A stretch of DNA of 64,000 nucleotides, taken from Haloprofundus salilacus (GTDB taxonomy: Archaea; Halobacteriota; Halobacteria; Halobacteriales; Haloferacaceae). The position numbers and the translations under genes were made by a program. Positions 33,039 through 41,637 of this stretch are shown in pieces (position 1 is the stretch's first letter; every line of letters begins with the position of its first letter). The notes beneath the pieces were generated by a model. The model had not been told where the DNA came from. It was given only the letters and a program-made list of their open reading frames with translations, and ran no database searches. Location of the stretch: assembly GCF_020150815.1 (NCBI RefSeq), contig NZ_CP083723.1:1550001-1614000 (forward strand). Reading direction: 5' to 3'.

Positions 33039-34359
33039 CGGACTCACCTCCGAAACCCGAGGCCGCGTCGTCGGTCGTCCGTCCCGCGTCCACTCCCCCA
33101 TCCGTCGCCACCGCCTGCTCGTCGCTCCCGTCGACGACGAACTTCCCGCCGACGAGGCGGAAGAACTCCGGCATCGCGACGAAGAGAATGATGAGCCCGC
33201 GGAGTACGCCGACGAGCTGCGGCGGCACGTCGGTGCTCACGTCGACGATGATGGAGCCGCTTTTCAGAATGCCGAACAGCAGCGCCGCGAAGCCGACGCC
33301 GAGCGGGTTGTTACCCGCCAGGATCGAGACGGTGATGCCGTCGAAGCCGTACGCCGGGACGCCGGTCTGGTAGTTGCCGAGAATCATGAGCACGTACATC
33401 GCGCCGCCGACGCCGCCGATAGCGCCCGACAGCGTCATGCTGGAGACGATCGTCCGAGCGGCGTCGACGCCCCCGTACTCGGCGGCTTCGGGCTGGATCC
33501 CGCTCGTCCGGATGTCGTAGCCGAACGAGGTGTGTTCGAGCAGGTAGTACGCCGCCCCGACGAGCACGAGCGCGATGCCGAGCGCGACGAGCGAGAAGTC
33601 GTCGCGGGGTTCGTACAGCACCGGCGGGATGGTGGCGAACTCGGGGAGACCGACCGACTCGTTGGCCGGGCTCTCGGGGTCTTTGAACGGACCCGCCACC
33701 AGAAACAGCGCGACGCTTGTCGCGACGAAGTTCAGCATGATGGTCGTGATGACCTCGTTGGCGTCCGCGTACGCTTTCAACGCGCCGGGTATCGCGGCGA
33801 ACAGACCCCCGGCGAGCGCGCCGACGGCGAGGCCGAGCGGGACGAGCACGAGCGTTCCGACGAAACCCGAGAACAGCGAGGAGGTCCAGAGAACGGTGAG
33901 CGCCGTCGCCAGCGCGCCGACGACCAACTGGCCCTGCATCCCGATGTTGAAGATGCCCGCGCGGAACGCGAGCGCGACGCCGAGACCCGTGAAGATGAGA
34001 ATCGTCGTCTCCCGGAGCGTGACCGCCATCTGGCTGTTCAGCGGTGTCCACCCCTCGCGGAACGGCGGCCGAATCTGGCCTTCGAGCGGCCGGAACAGCG
34101 GGTTGATGGGGTCGCCGAGCGCGCCCAAGAAGAGGCTGTCGTAGACGGCGAACGGGTCGTAACAGAAGCCGACGCCGAAGAAGGTCGTCGCCGCCGTCGT
34201 ACACGTCGTCATCCGCCCGGCGGCGAGGATGATGAGCACGCCGACGAACATCGAGAGGACGAGCGCAGCGGTGCTGATGAGCACCCGCTCGAACGCCGAG
34301 GCGCGGACGAGTCGTTCGAGCGCGCTCCGCCCGCGCGCCCGCCAGTCTCCGGCGCTCAC
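33031..34359 (-). CDS. BMP-family ABC importer permease 1
   Basis: A 442-residue permease, longer than its partner. The family motif is ALAFRAGIFNIGMQGQLVVG, and the coupling loop is in YDIRTSGIQPEAAEYGGVDAARTIV. An insertion after the first helix contains two cysteines (MTTCTTAATTFFGVGFCYD) that would face outside and could form a disulfide. Start is GTG 34359, overlapping the ATPase stop by 4 bp (GTGA). It works with the second permease, the ATPase and the BMP lipoprotein. Confidence 0.92.
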   Translation of the reverse strand: MSAGDWRARGRSALERLVRASAFERVLISTAALVLSMFVGVLIILAAGRMTTCTTAATTFFGVGFCYDPFAVYDSLFLGALGDPINPLFRPLEGQIRPPFREGWTPLNSQMAVTLRETTILIFTGLGVALAFRAGIFNIGMQGQLVVGALATALTVLWTSSLFSGFVGTLVLVPLGLAVGALAGGLFAAIPGALKAYADANEVITTIMLNFVATSVALFLVAGPFKDPESPANESVGLPEFATIPPVLYEPRDDFSLVALGIALVLVGAAYYLLEHTSFGYDIRTSGIQPEAAEYGGVDAARTIVSSMTLSGAIGGVGGAMYVLMILGNYQTGVPAYGFDGITVSILAGNNPLGVGFAALLFGILKSGSIIVDVSTDVPPQLVGVLRGLIILFVAMPEFFRLVGGKFVVDGSDEQAVATDGGVDAGRTTDDAASGFGGESDE

Positions 34360-36020
34360 CGTTTCTCACCCCTGGCGGTGACGCCCGCGTCTTCGCCACC
34401 GGCCGTCGTCTCGGTCCCGGCGGCATCGTCGCGTAGGCTCGTTGCCGACGACTCCTCGGGGAGCTGTTCGCCGGCCATCAGCAGGCCGATCTCCTCCTCG
34501 GTGACCGTCTCGGGGTCGACCACGTCCATTATCTCACCGTCGTGCATCACCGCGAGGCGGTCGGAGATGCCCTGAACCTCCTCTAACTTCGAGGAGACGA
34601 GGAGAACGGCTTTTCCGGCCGAGCGGAGTTCGAGCAGACGGTCGTGGATGAACTCGGTTGAACCTATGTCGACGCCGCGGGTCGGGTGGGTAGCAACGAC
34701 GAGCGAGGGGTCGCGCTCGAACTCGCGGCCGACGATGAACTTCTGCTGGTTGCCGCCGGAGAAAGAAGCCGCCTTCGCGTCACGGTTCGGGGGACGCACG
34801 TCGTACTCGTCGATGATGTCCTGCGCGTGGTCGCGGGCTCGACCCCACTCGATGCGCCCGCTCTCGGCGAACGGCCGGCTGTGTTGACTGCCGAGGAGGC
34901 CGTTCTCCGTAAGGTCGAACTTCATCACGAGGCCGCGCTCGTGGCGGTCCTCGGGGATGTACGCCATCCCGCGGTCGATGCGACGTTGCCGCGGCCACTC
35001 CGTGATATCCTCGCGCTCAAAGGCGACGCTCCCGGTCGTCGGTTCTCGAAGGCCGGTGATGGTTTCGACGAGTTCGGACTGCCCGTTGCCGTCGACGCCC
35101 GCGATGCCGAACACCTCCCCCTCGTGAACCGAGAAGGAGACGTCTGAGACGGCCTCGACCCCGCGTTCGTCCTCCGCGGAGACGCGGTCAACGGTGAGCA
35201 CCGAGTCGCCGCGTTCGACCGGCGGTTTCTCGACGGTCTGGAGTACCTCGCGACCGACCATCATCTCTGCGAGCTGTTCGCGGGTCACGTCGTCGGCGGC
35301 GACGGTGCCGACGTTCCTCCCGTCGCGGAGGACGGTGACGTCGTCGGCGGCGTGCATCGCCTCGCCCAGTTTGTGCGTGATGAAGATGATAGTCTTTCCT
35401 TGGGCGGTGAGTTCGTCGAAGACGGCGAAGAGGTCGTCGACTTCCTGCGGCGTGAGCACTGCCGTCGGTTCGTCGAGGATGAGCACGTCCGCACCGCGGT
35501 AGAGCGCCTTCAGAATCTCGACGCGCTGTTGGACGCCGACGCTCACATCGGCGATGGTGGCGTCGGGGCCGACGTCGAAGCCATAGCGGTCGCAAAGGTC
35601 GACCACTTCCCGGCGGGCGCGCTCGCCGTCGACGGCCAACCCGCCCCACTTCCGGGGTTCGTTGCCGAGGGTGATGTTCTCGGTGACGGTCATCGGGCCG
35701 ACCAGCATGAAGTGCTGGTGAATCATGCCGACGCCTGCGTCGATGGCGTCGCCCGGCGAGTCGAACTGCCGAGGGGCGTCGGCGTATCGGCTGGGCACTC
35801 CGTCGTCCGCCGGTTCGAGTCCGTCGCCGTTGACGTACACGTCCCCTTTGGTCGGTTCGTACAGTCCGTAGAGAACGTTCATCAGCGTCGTCTTCCCTGC
35901 GCCGTTCTCGCCGAGAAGGGCGTGAACCGACCCCCGCTCGACGACCAAATCGACGTCGTCGTTGGCGACGACGCCGGGGAAACGTTTCGTGATTCCGTCG
36001 AGATGGACGGCCGGTTCCAT
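34356..36020 (-). CDS. BMP-family ABC importer ATPase (two NBDs)
   Basis: A 554-residue protein with two fused nucleotide-binding domains, as in RbsA/YufO-type importers. The first has a full Walker A (LLGENGAGKTTLMNVLYG), signature region (VSVGVQQRVEILKAL) and Walker B (VLILDEPTAVLTP). The second (GIAGVDGNGQSELVETITG) has a degenerate Walker A lacking the GK-T/S, usual for the family, and the signature FSGGNQQK. CTTAAG at 36045-36050 is 25-30 bp before ATG 36020, so this gene and the permeases have their own promoter besides read-through from the BMP gene. Confidence 0.94.
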   Translation of the reverse strand: MEPAVHLDGITKRFPGVVANDDVDLVVERGSVHALLGENGAGKTTLMNVLYGLYEPTKGDVYVNGDGLEPADDGVPSRYADAPRQFDSPGDAIDAGVGMIHQHFMLVGPMTVTENITLGNEPRKWGGLAVDGERARREVVDLCDRYGFDVGPDATIADVSVGVQQRVEILKALYRGADVLILDEPTAVLTPQEVDDLFAVFDELTAQGKTIIFITHKLGEAMHAADDVTVLRDGRNVGTVAADDVTREQLAEMMVGREVLQTVEKPPVERGDSVLTVDRVSAEDERGVEAVSDVSFSVHEGEVFGIAGVDGNGQSELVETITGLREPTTGSVAFEREDITEWPRQRRIDRGMAYIPEDRHERGLVMKFDLTENGLLGSQHSRPFAESGRIEWGRARDHAQDIIDEYDVRPPNRDAKAASFSGGNQQKFIVGREFERDPSLVVATHPTRGVDIGSTEFIHDRLLELRSAGKAVLLVSSKLEEVQGISDRLAVMHDGEIMDVVDPETVTEEEIGLLMAGEQLPEESSATSLRDDAAGTETTAGGEDAGVTARGEKR

Positions 36021-36043
36021 TGGTGGTGGCTTGGTGAGTGTGC

Positions 36044-36053
36044 GCTTAAGAGC
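36044..36053 (-). promoter_or_regulatory. Internal promoter of the BMP importer operon
   Basis: Reading on the minus strand, GCTCTTAAGC is centred about 28 bp before the ATPase start at 36020. It would allow the ATPase and permeases to be expressed at a different level from the binding protein, which has its own upstream region. Confidence 0.45.
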
Positions 36054-36108
36054 GTGGTTTTGTGGATTGTTCAGATTTCGAATATGTACTCGGGGCGACT
36101 GGACCGAG

Positions 36109-37251
36109 TTACAGATTCGAGGGGTCGACAGGCACCGAGATGTTGCCGTCGATGATGGCCTGCCGCGACTCGGAGACGGATGACGTCACGTCCTCGGGGA
36201 TGTCGTCGCCGATCTCGTCGCCGTAGACGGCCGCGACGCCCTCCTGTTCGAGACCGAGCGTCGTGACACTGCCGCCCTCGAACTCGGCGTTGACGACGCT
36301 CTCGATGGAGGTGTAGACGGCGGTGTCGACGCGCTTGACCATGCTCGCGAGGATGACGTCCGCGTAGCCGGACTCGGTCACCGACTGGTCCTTGTCGACG
36401 CCGATGGCGAACTTCCCAGCATCCTGAGCGGCCTCGAACACGCCTCTGCCGGCGTTGCCGGCCGCGTGGTAGACGATGTCAACGCCGTCGTTGTACATCG
36501 CCGTCGCCGCCTCGTTGCCCGCTTGGGTGTCGTTGAAGTTGCCGACGTAGCTGACCTGCACCTCGATGTCCTGGCTGACCTCCGCGACGCCTGCGCGGTA
36601 GCCCGCCTCGAACTTGCCGATGAGGTCGCCCTCGACGCCGCCGACGAACCCGACTTTCGCCTGGTCGGGGCTCGTCTCGCCGGCGCCCGCGCTGAACTCC
36701 TGCTGGGTCAACAGCCCGGCCAGTTGGCCGACGAGGAACGAGCCCTCGTTCTCGCCGAACACGTAGCTCGCGACGTTCGGCTCCTCGACAACGCTGTCGA
36801 CGATCATGAAGTTCTGCTCGGGGTAGTCCGGCGCGTTCTCCGCGAGCGCCTCCGCCTGCAGGAAGCCGATGCAGCAGATGAGGTCGTACTCGCCGCCCTG
36901 GGCGAACTGCTGCTGGAACGTCTGGAACTCCGTCACTTCGCTCGGCTGGACGTCGTCGTGCGTGACGCTGTACTCGTCGGCGGCCTGCTTTACGCCGGTC
37001 TGCGCCTGGTCGTTGAACGACCCGTCGCCCAGACCGCCTGTCGCGTACACCATCCCGACGTTCACGTCGGCGCTACCGGAGGCTTCTGCGCCCCCGTCGG
37101 TCGACTCGTTGCCCGAGTCGTCGCTACCGTTGCCACCGGTGTCGTTGGTCCCACCGTTTCCGTCCTCCGTCGGGCCGCCGGTACATCCGGCCAGTCCCGC
37201 GATTCCTGCCGCACCCGTCGCCTTGATAAGAGTCCGTCTATCCACATTCAT
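36109..37251 (-). CDS. BMP-family substrate-binding lipoprotein (PnrA-like)
   Basis: A 380-residue lipoprotein. MNVDRRTLIKATGAAGIAGL with the lipobox GLAGC is a Tat lipoprotein signal, then a Gly/Asn/Asp-rich linker. The binding domain has BMP hallmarks: VGMVYATGGLGDGSFNDQA, VGFVGGVEGDLIGKFEAGYRAG, VDIVYHAAGNAGRGVFEAA and FAIGVDKDQS. PnrA-type proteins bind purine nucleosides. ATG 37251 is the natural start; longer in-frame sequence is arginine- and serine-rich and non-coding. A TATA-like CCTTTATGCC lies near 37288-37297, giving a leader of roughly 15-20 nt. Confidence 0.94.
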   Translation of the reverse strand: MNVDRRTLIKATGAAGIAGLAGCTGGPTEDGNGGTNDTGGNGSDDSGNESTDGGAEASGSADVNVGMVYATGGLGDGSFNDQAQTGVKQAADEYSVTHDDVQPSEVTEFQTFQQQFAQGGEYDLICCIGFLQAEALAENAPDYPEQNFMIVDSVVEEPNVASYVFGENEGSFLVGQLAGLLTQQEFSAGAGETSPDQAKVGFVGGVEGDLIGKFEAGYRAGVAEVSQDIEVQVSYVGNFNDTQAGNEAATAMYNDGVDIVYHAAGNAGRGVFEAAQDAGKFAIGVDKDQSVTESGYADVILASMVKRVDTAVYTSIESVVNAEFEGGSVTTLGLEQEGVAAVYGDEIGDDIPEDVTSSVSESRQAIIDGNISVPVDPSNL

Positions 37252-37357
37252 GGTTACGTCTGGACGGAGATGGCAGGGAAATTGGCATAAAGGCGTCGTT
37301 TGACCTGAACGGCCGCCTACCCCCCGTCGTTCGGGCCAGGTGGCCGCCGTTCCGGAC

Positions 37358-38722
37358 TCAGTTGTTCGCCGACTCGACGGCGTTTTCGATGACAGCGGCA
37401 GCGTCGGCGACGAGCGAGCCCACGTCGTCGCTTTCGGCGTAGAGGCGGACGTACGGCTCCGTACCGCTCGGGCGGACGAGCAGCCACGACCCGTCCGGGA
37501 ACTCCAGTCGGACACCGTACTCGGTGTCGACGTCCGCCTCGGGGAAAGCGTCGGGGAGCGTCCGCTCCAGCGTCGCCATCGTCTCGCGTTTGGCCCCGTC
37601 GGGGCAGTCGACGCTCACTTTTCGATAGGGTCGCTCGGTGACGGGAGCGCGGAGCGCGTCGAGACCCGCGTCGGCGACGAGACGGCTGACGACGGCGGCG
37701 GAGGCGATGCCGTCTATCCACCCGCCGAACTGGGTGTGGATGTGTTTCCACGGTTCGGCGGCGAAGACAACGTCGCCGCCCGCGTTCTCGACCGCTGCGA
37801 TGCCTTCGTGGAGCGCGCCGAGGCGGACGCGTTCGACCCGCCCGCCGGCCTCGCGGACGCGCTCGTCGATGCGGGCGGAGGCGTTCGGCGTCGTCACGAC
37901 CACCGGGTCGTCGCTCTCGACGGTCCGGACGTAGTGCTCGGCGAGAATCGCAACGACGGTGTCCTCGTGGATCACCTCGCCGTCAGGCGCGACGACGACG
38001 ATTCGGTCGGCGTCGCCGTCGTGACCGATGCCGAAGGCGAACGGTTCGTCTTCTTCGGCGGCGTCGGCGACGAACGTCCGGAGGTCCCGAAGCGACTCCG
38101 GGGTCGGCTTGCTCTCGCGGCCGGGGAAGTGCCCGTCGACGTTCGCGTTCAGTGTGATGACGGTCGCGCCGAGGGAGCGGAGCACCTGCGGGGTGGCGAG
38201 ACCCGCCATCCCGTTGCCGCAGTCGACGGCGACGCGGAGGCCCGAAAGCGGCGCACCGTGGCCGCGCGCGTAGTCGACGACTGCGTTTCGGTACGTCGAC
38301 AGCGCTGCCTCGTTCTCGCTGACGCCCCACTCGTTCCACGCGCTGGACCCGTCGTCGGCGGCGACGCGTTCTTCGACCGCGCGCTCGGCCGTCCGGTCGT
38401 ACTCGACGCCGTCGTCGAACACCTTGATGCCGTTGTCGGTCGGCGGGTTGTGCGACGCCGTGAGCATCACGCCGCGCCGACCCCGCGAGGCGAACGCGAG
38501 CGCAGGTGTCGGCAGCATTCCGGCACGCCGGACGTCGGCACCGGCAGACAACAGTCCCGCCTCGACGGCGGACGCGAGTGCCGGTCCGGTCACCCGACCG
38601 TCGCGGGCGACGACGAACTCACGTCCGTCGCGGCCGACCGCGCGGCCGACGGCGAGGGCGAGTTCTGGCGTCACGCGCTCGGTCGCGCTTCCGCGGATTC
38701 CGGCGGTTCCGAACAGTTCCAT
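37358..38722 (-). CDS. Phosphohexomutase (phosphomannomutase/phosphoglucosamine mutase family)
   Basis: A 454-residue alpha-D-phosphohexomutase. The phosphoserine loop is MLTASHNPPTDNG (S90), the metal loop is GHDGDADRIVV, and the phosphate-binding loop is RPSGTEPYVRLYAES. The sugar-specificity loop, normally G-E-x-S-G-H, reads FAAEPWKHIHTQFGG, so it departs from both standard phosphomannomutases and GlmM; sugar preference is therefore open. A TATA-like CTAAGTAC lies 22-29 bp before ATG 38722. The gene is divergent from acylphosphatase. Confidence 0.9.
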   Translation of the reverse strand: MELFGTAGIRGSATERVTPELALAVGRAVGRDGREFVVARDGRVTGPALASAVEAGLLSAGADVRRAGMLPTPALAFASRGRRGVMLTASHNPPTDNGIKVFDDGVEYDRTAERAVEERVAADDGSSAWNEWGVSENEAALSTYRNAVVDYARGHGAPLSGLRVAVDCGNGMAGLATPQVLRSLGATVITLNANVDGHFPGRESKPTPESLRDLRTFVADAAEEDEPFAFGIGHDGDADRIVVVAPDGEVIHEDTVVAILAEHYVRTVESDDPVVVTTPNASARIDERVREAGGRVERVRLGALHEGIAAVENAGGDVVFAAEPWKHIHTQFGGWIDGIASAAVVSRLVADAGLDALRAPVTERPYRKVSVDCPDGAKRETMATLERTLPDAFPEADVDTEYGVRLEFPDGSWLLVRPSGTEPYVRLYAESDDVGSLVADAAAVIENAVESANN

Positions 38723-38852
38723 ACTCGGAGGTATCAGTCGGTGTACTTAGATGGTCCCGATTCGACGCGATGCACGCCCGACTGACGGTAACTGACGATA
38801 ACCCTCTCGCGCGCGCCCCTACTTTTTCCTCGTCGCGGTCGAACGACACCCC

Positions 38853-39149
38853 ATGAGCGACACACCGAACGACACCGAACGGACTCGCGCTCACGTCTTC
38901 GTCTCCGGTCGCGTACAGGGCGTCTTCTACCGCGCAAACACCCGCGATACGGCGCGCGAACAGGGCGTCGACGGCTGGGTCCGAAACCTCGACGACGGCC
39001 GGGTCGAAGCGGTGTTCGAGGGACCGCCGGCGCTCGTCGAATCGATGGTCGAGTGGTGCGAGAGCGGCAGCCCCGCCGCAGAGGTCGAGAGCGTGGACGC
39101 GGAGTACGAGGAACCGGAGGGCGTCGACGGATTCGAGGTCAGACGGTAA
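38853..39149 (+). CDS. acyP: Acylphosphatase
   Basis: A 98-residue acylphosphatase with its signature GRVQGVFYRANT (R27, phosphate binding) and GWVRNLDDGRVEAVFEG (N45, catalytic). An acidic 12-residue N-terminal extension is typical of halophiles. It hydrolyses acyl phosphates in the cytoplasm. CTACTTTTT lies 27-36 bp before ATG 38853. It faces the phosphohexomutase gene across a shared 130 bp promoter region. Confidence 0.95.
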   Translation: MSDTPNDTERTRAHVFVSGRVQGVFYRANTRDTAREQGVDGWVRNLDDGRVEAVFEGPPALVESMVEWCESGSPAAEVESVDAEYEEPEGVDGFEVRR

Positions 39150-39405
39150 CGGTCCGGAACCGGCGGTCGTCGGCAGTCGAGGACGCCCGGCAGCGGCGGG
39201 GACTCCCGGCGGCCATTCGCTGTCACGGGAAGCCTATCTCCTCGGCCGGCCATCCACTCCCCCGGAACGGGCGCGGCATCCTGATCCGAGGGTAAACTTC
39301 ATATCTCGCCCGCGTGAGGGCCGTTTCGATGCATCTCGAACCGCCGTCGGCGCGTCGTCGACGCGCACGGAACCGCCCTCGTCCGCGACTCGACGGAGGC
39401 ATGCC

Positions 39406-39615
39406 GTGAGAGTCGCCGCGATTCCGTGGGCGCTTCTGACCGCCGTCGGACTCGGCGCCACGCTCGCAACCGGCTTTCTCATCGTTCGCGGGCCGTTCTT
39501 CGGCGGACCGACGCTCGAACCGCTCTCGCTGCTCGTCGCCACCGGCGGGTTCATCACCGCCATCATCCTCCTCGCGTTCGGCGGGTCGAAACTGGCGCGC
39601 GTCGTCCTGTTCTGA
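39406..39615 (+). CDS. Small membrane protein, two helices
   Basis: A 69-residue protein with two hydrophobic helices, IPWALLTAVGLGATLATGFLIV and LSLLVATGGFITAIILLAFGG, joined by a Gly/Pro-rich turn (RGPFFGGPTLEP). Start is GTG 39406; no nearer ATG is available in frame. Small two-helix proteins like this are widespread in haloarchaea; no function is known. The next gene is on the opposite strand. Confidence 0.6.
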   Translation: MRVAAIPWALLTAVGLGATLATGFLIVRGPFFGGPTLEPLSLLVATGGFITAIILLAFGGSKLARVVLF

Positions 39616-39724
39616 CTCCCGCTTGCGATGCCGCCGCGACGTCACGAGCGAGTCGAAATCGCCGAATTCGGGCCACAGGAACGCGCTCTCGCACGAACAT
39701 TCGAAAACCGGGGTCTCCCCCGAC

Positions 39725-40630
39725 TCAGGCCCGGGCTGTGCTGACGACGGTGACGCCGACAGCCATCACGAGGCCCCCGACGAGAAACGCCGGGCCGACG
39801 CGTTCGCCTAGAAGCACCGCACCGAGCGCCGCACCGACGACCGGTTGCGCGAAGAAGAAGACGGCGACAGTTCCGGCGCCGACGTACTCCAGTCCCTTGT
39901 ACCACAGATACCACGCCGCCGCCGTCGCCGCAACGCCGAGGTAGACGACGGCACCGAGCGTCGGGAGCGACGGCGCGAACGCGTCAGCGGGGACGCCGCC
40001 GGCGACGAGTTCCGCGGCCGAGAGCAGCGCGAGCATCGGCGTCGCGGCCACCGTCGCGTACGTCGCCGCCGTCAGCGCCGAGTAGCGGCGGACGACCGGC
40101 ACACCCCAGACGGTGTAGCCCGCCCACGCGACGCTCGCGGCGACGAGCGCGGCGAGACCCGCGAGATTTCCGGCGGCGAGGTCCGAGAGGCGGTACTGTC
40201 CGGCGACGACGAAAAGCGTCCCGACGACGGCCAGTGCCATGCCGAGCGACTTCTTCGCCGTCAGCCGTTCGTCCAGCACCGAGACCCCGAGCGCGACGGT
40301 GAAGACGGGCGTCAGAACGGTGAGCAACGACCCCTGACTCGCGTTCGTCAGTTCGGTGCCGACGAACTGCGTGGCGATGGTGAGCGCCACCCACCCGCCG
40401 AGGACGATGAACCGGCCGTAGTCCTCGCGCTCGACGCGGACGCCTCGGCTCTTGGCGACAGCGAACAGGACGAGTGCGCCGAGCGCGACGCGTAGAAACC
40501 CGAGCGTCACCGGCGGTATCGCCGCGAACGTCCACTTCGAGACGACGTACATGCCCCCCCAGAGCGCCGCTGCTGACAGCGGTGCGAGCGCGAACCCGTA
40601 CCGCCGAGCGCTGGAGCGTGTTCGGAACAC
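39725..40630 (-). CDS. EamA/DMT family transporter
   Basis: A 301-residue protein with ten hydrophobic helices arranged as two EamA repeats; the second begins near ASVAWAGYTVWGVPVVR. LWGGMYVVSKWTFAAIPPVTLGFLRVALGALVLF and QFVGTELTNASQGSLLTVLTPVFTVALGVSVLDERLT are typical repeat ends. It exports or takes up small metabolites; the substrate is unknown. Start is GTG 40630, and a later start closer to the first helix is possible. Confidence 0.9.
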   Translation of the reverse strand: MFRTRSSARRYGFALAPLSAAALWGGMYVVSKWTFAAIPPVTLGFLRVALGALVLFAVAKSRGVRVEREDYGRFIVLGGWVALTIATQFVGTELTNASQGSLLTVLTPVFTVALGVSVLDERLTAKKSLGMALAVVGTLFVVAGQYRLSDLAAGNLAGLAALVAASVAWAGYTVWGVPVVRRYSALTAATYATVAATPMLALLSAAELVAGGVPADAFAPSLPTLGAVVYLGVAATAAAWYLWYKGLEYVGAGTVAVFFFAQPVVGAALGAVLLGERVGPAFLVGGLVMAVGVTVVSTARA

Positions 40631-40851
40631 CTCAAGCGGTGACGGCTCCGCGGAGCTGGCGGCGCGCGTCAGCGCGGTAGCTACCCTCCGTCACGGGAGT
40701 TCGTTCTCGACCGAAGACGGTACTCGCATCGTCGTCGTTCATCGCGGCCGGTACGTCGCCGCCGCCGACCAGAAACGTTTGGTTTTCGGACAGAATGACG
40801 AGCGAATACGTCTCGAACGAGGCGGCGGTGGCGGAGGAACCGCTGTGGAGT

Positions 40852-41637
40852 CTACGACCCGTCTCTGCCAATGAGCGCGTCGATACCGCTGCCGGCAGCT
40901 CGGGTCAACACCGCCGCCATCGCGGTGCCGGCGCTCCAGATGGCCGTCTCCTCGGGCGGGTCGTCGCCGTCGCCCTCGTACAGCACGGAGAGGAGAAAGA
41001 TGTCGTCGTCGGCCAGCACGACTCTCCCGGTGAAGTCGCCAGGTGCGTCCGCCGGCGGTGCGGCGACGCCGATGTCGTCGTCTTCGAACCGTTCGCGAAC
41101 AGCCGCGCTGGCGCTGACGACGTGGACCTCGAGACCGGCGGCAGCGCGTTCTCGGAGCGCCGCGGTCACGTCGTCGCCGACGATGTCGACCGAATCGCCG
41201 CCGAAGACGACCTGCGACTCCGCGCGACGAATCAGGTCGACGGTTCGGTCGTCGATGGGTTTGCGCCCCCGGACGGTCCACACGTCATCGCGGGTCTCCT
41301 CGCCGTGCTCCTCGCTTCGGAGTTCCGCGAGGGCGTCGAACGCGCGGTCCCGTTCGCGTTCGAGGCGGACGGTCAGCAGTTCCTTGGCCGCGTCGAGGCT
41401 GACCGGGCGGTACCGCTTCGGCGTCGACTGCTGGAGTTCGACGAGACCACGCGCTTCGAGATCCTCCGCCGCGCCGTACACTTGCGAGCGCGGGACGCCC
41501 GCGAGTTCGTGGATGTCCTTCGCCGTGCCGGTGCCGAGCCGGTGGAGCGCGACGAAGACCCGCGCCTCGTAGTTCGAGAGGCCGAGGCGTTCGAGCGCCT
41601 CCTCGACGTCGCGTTCGTCGGGTCCGTCGCTGTTCAT
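40852..41637 (-). CDS. TrmB-family transcriptional regulator
   Basis: A 261-residue regulator. The N-terminal winged helix has LERLGLSNYEARVFVALHRLGTGTAKDIHELAGVPRSQVYGAAEDLEARGLVE, the TrmB pattern. The C-terminal half (ESQVVFGGDSVDIVGDDVTAALRERAAAGLEVHVVSAS) resembles the phospholipase D-like sugar-binding domain. ATG 41637 overlaps the RND transporter stop by 4 bp, so it is translated from the exporter mRNA and likely controls that operon. The effector is unknown. Confidence 0.92.
   Translation of the reverse strand: MNSDGPDERDVEEALERLGLSNYEARVFVALHRLGTGTAKDIHELAGVPRSQVYGAAEDLEARGLVELQQSTPKRYRPVSLDAAKELLTVRLERERDRAFDALAELRSEEHGEETRDDVWTVRGRKPIDDRTVDLIRRAESQVVFGGDSVDIVGDDVTAALRERAAAGLEVHVVSASAAVRERFEDDDIGVAAPPADAPGDFTGRVVLADDDIFLLSVLYEGDGDDPPEETAIWSAGTAMAAVLTRAAGSGIDALIGRDGS

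Noticed and set aside
32770-34575. Open plus-strand frame of about 600 codons across the importer permeases
   Set aside because: It is antisense to two well-supported permeases and its translation is rich in Arg and Asp runs without any domain. Long antisense frames are expected in GC-rich haloarchaeal DNA.
37340-38785. Open plus-strand frame of about 480 codons over the phosphohexomutase gene
   Set aside because: The minus-strand product has the TASHNP and DGDADR motifs; the plus frame has none.
40632-40851. Minus-strand frame between the EamA and TrmB genes
   Set aside because: Composition is mixed, it overlaps the end of TrmB, and I see no conserved motif; treated as spacer.
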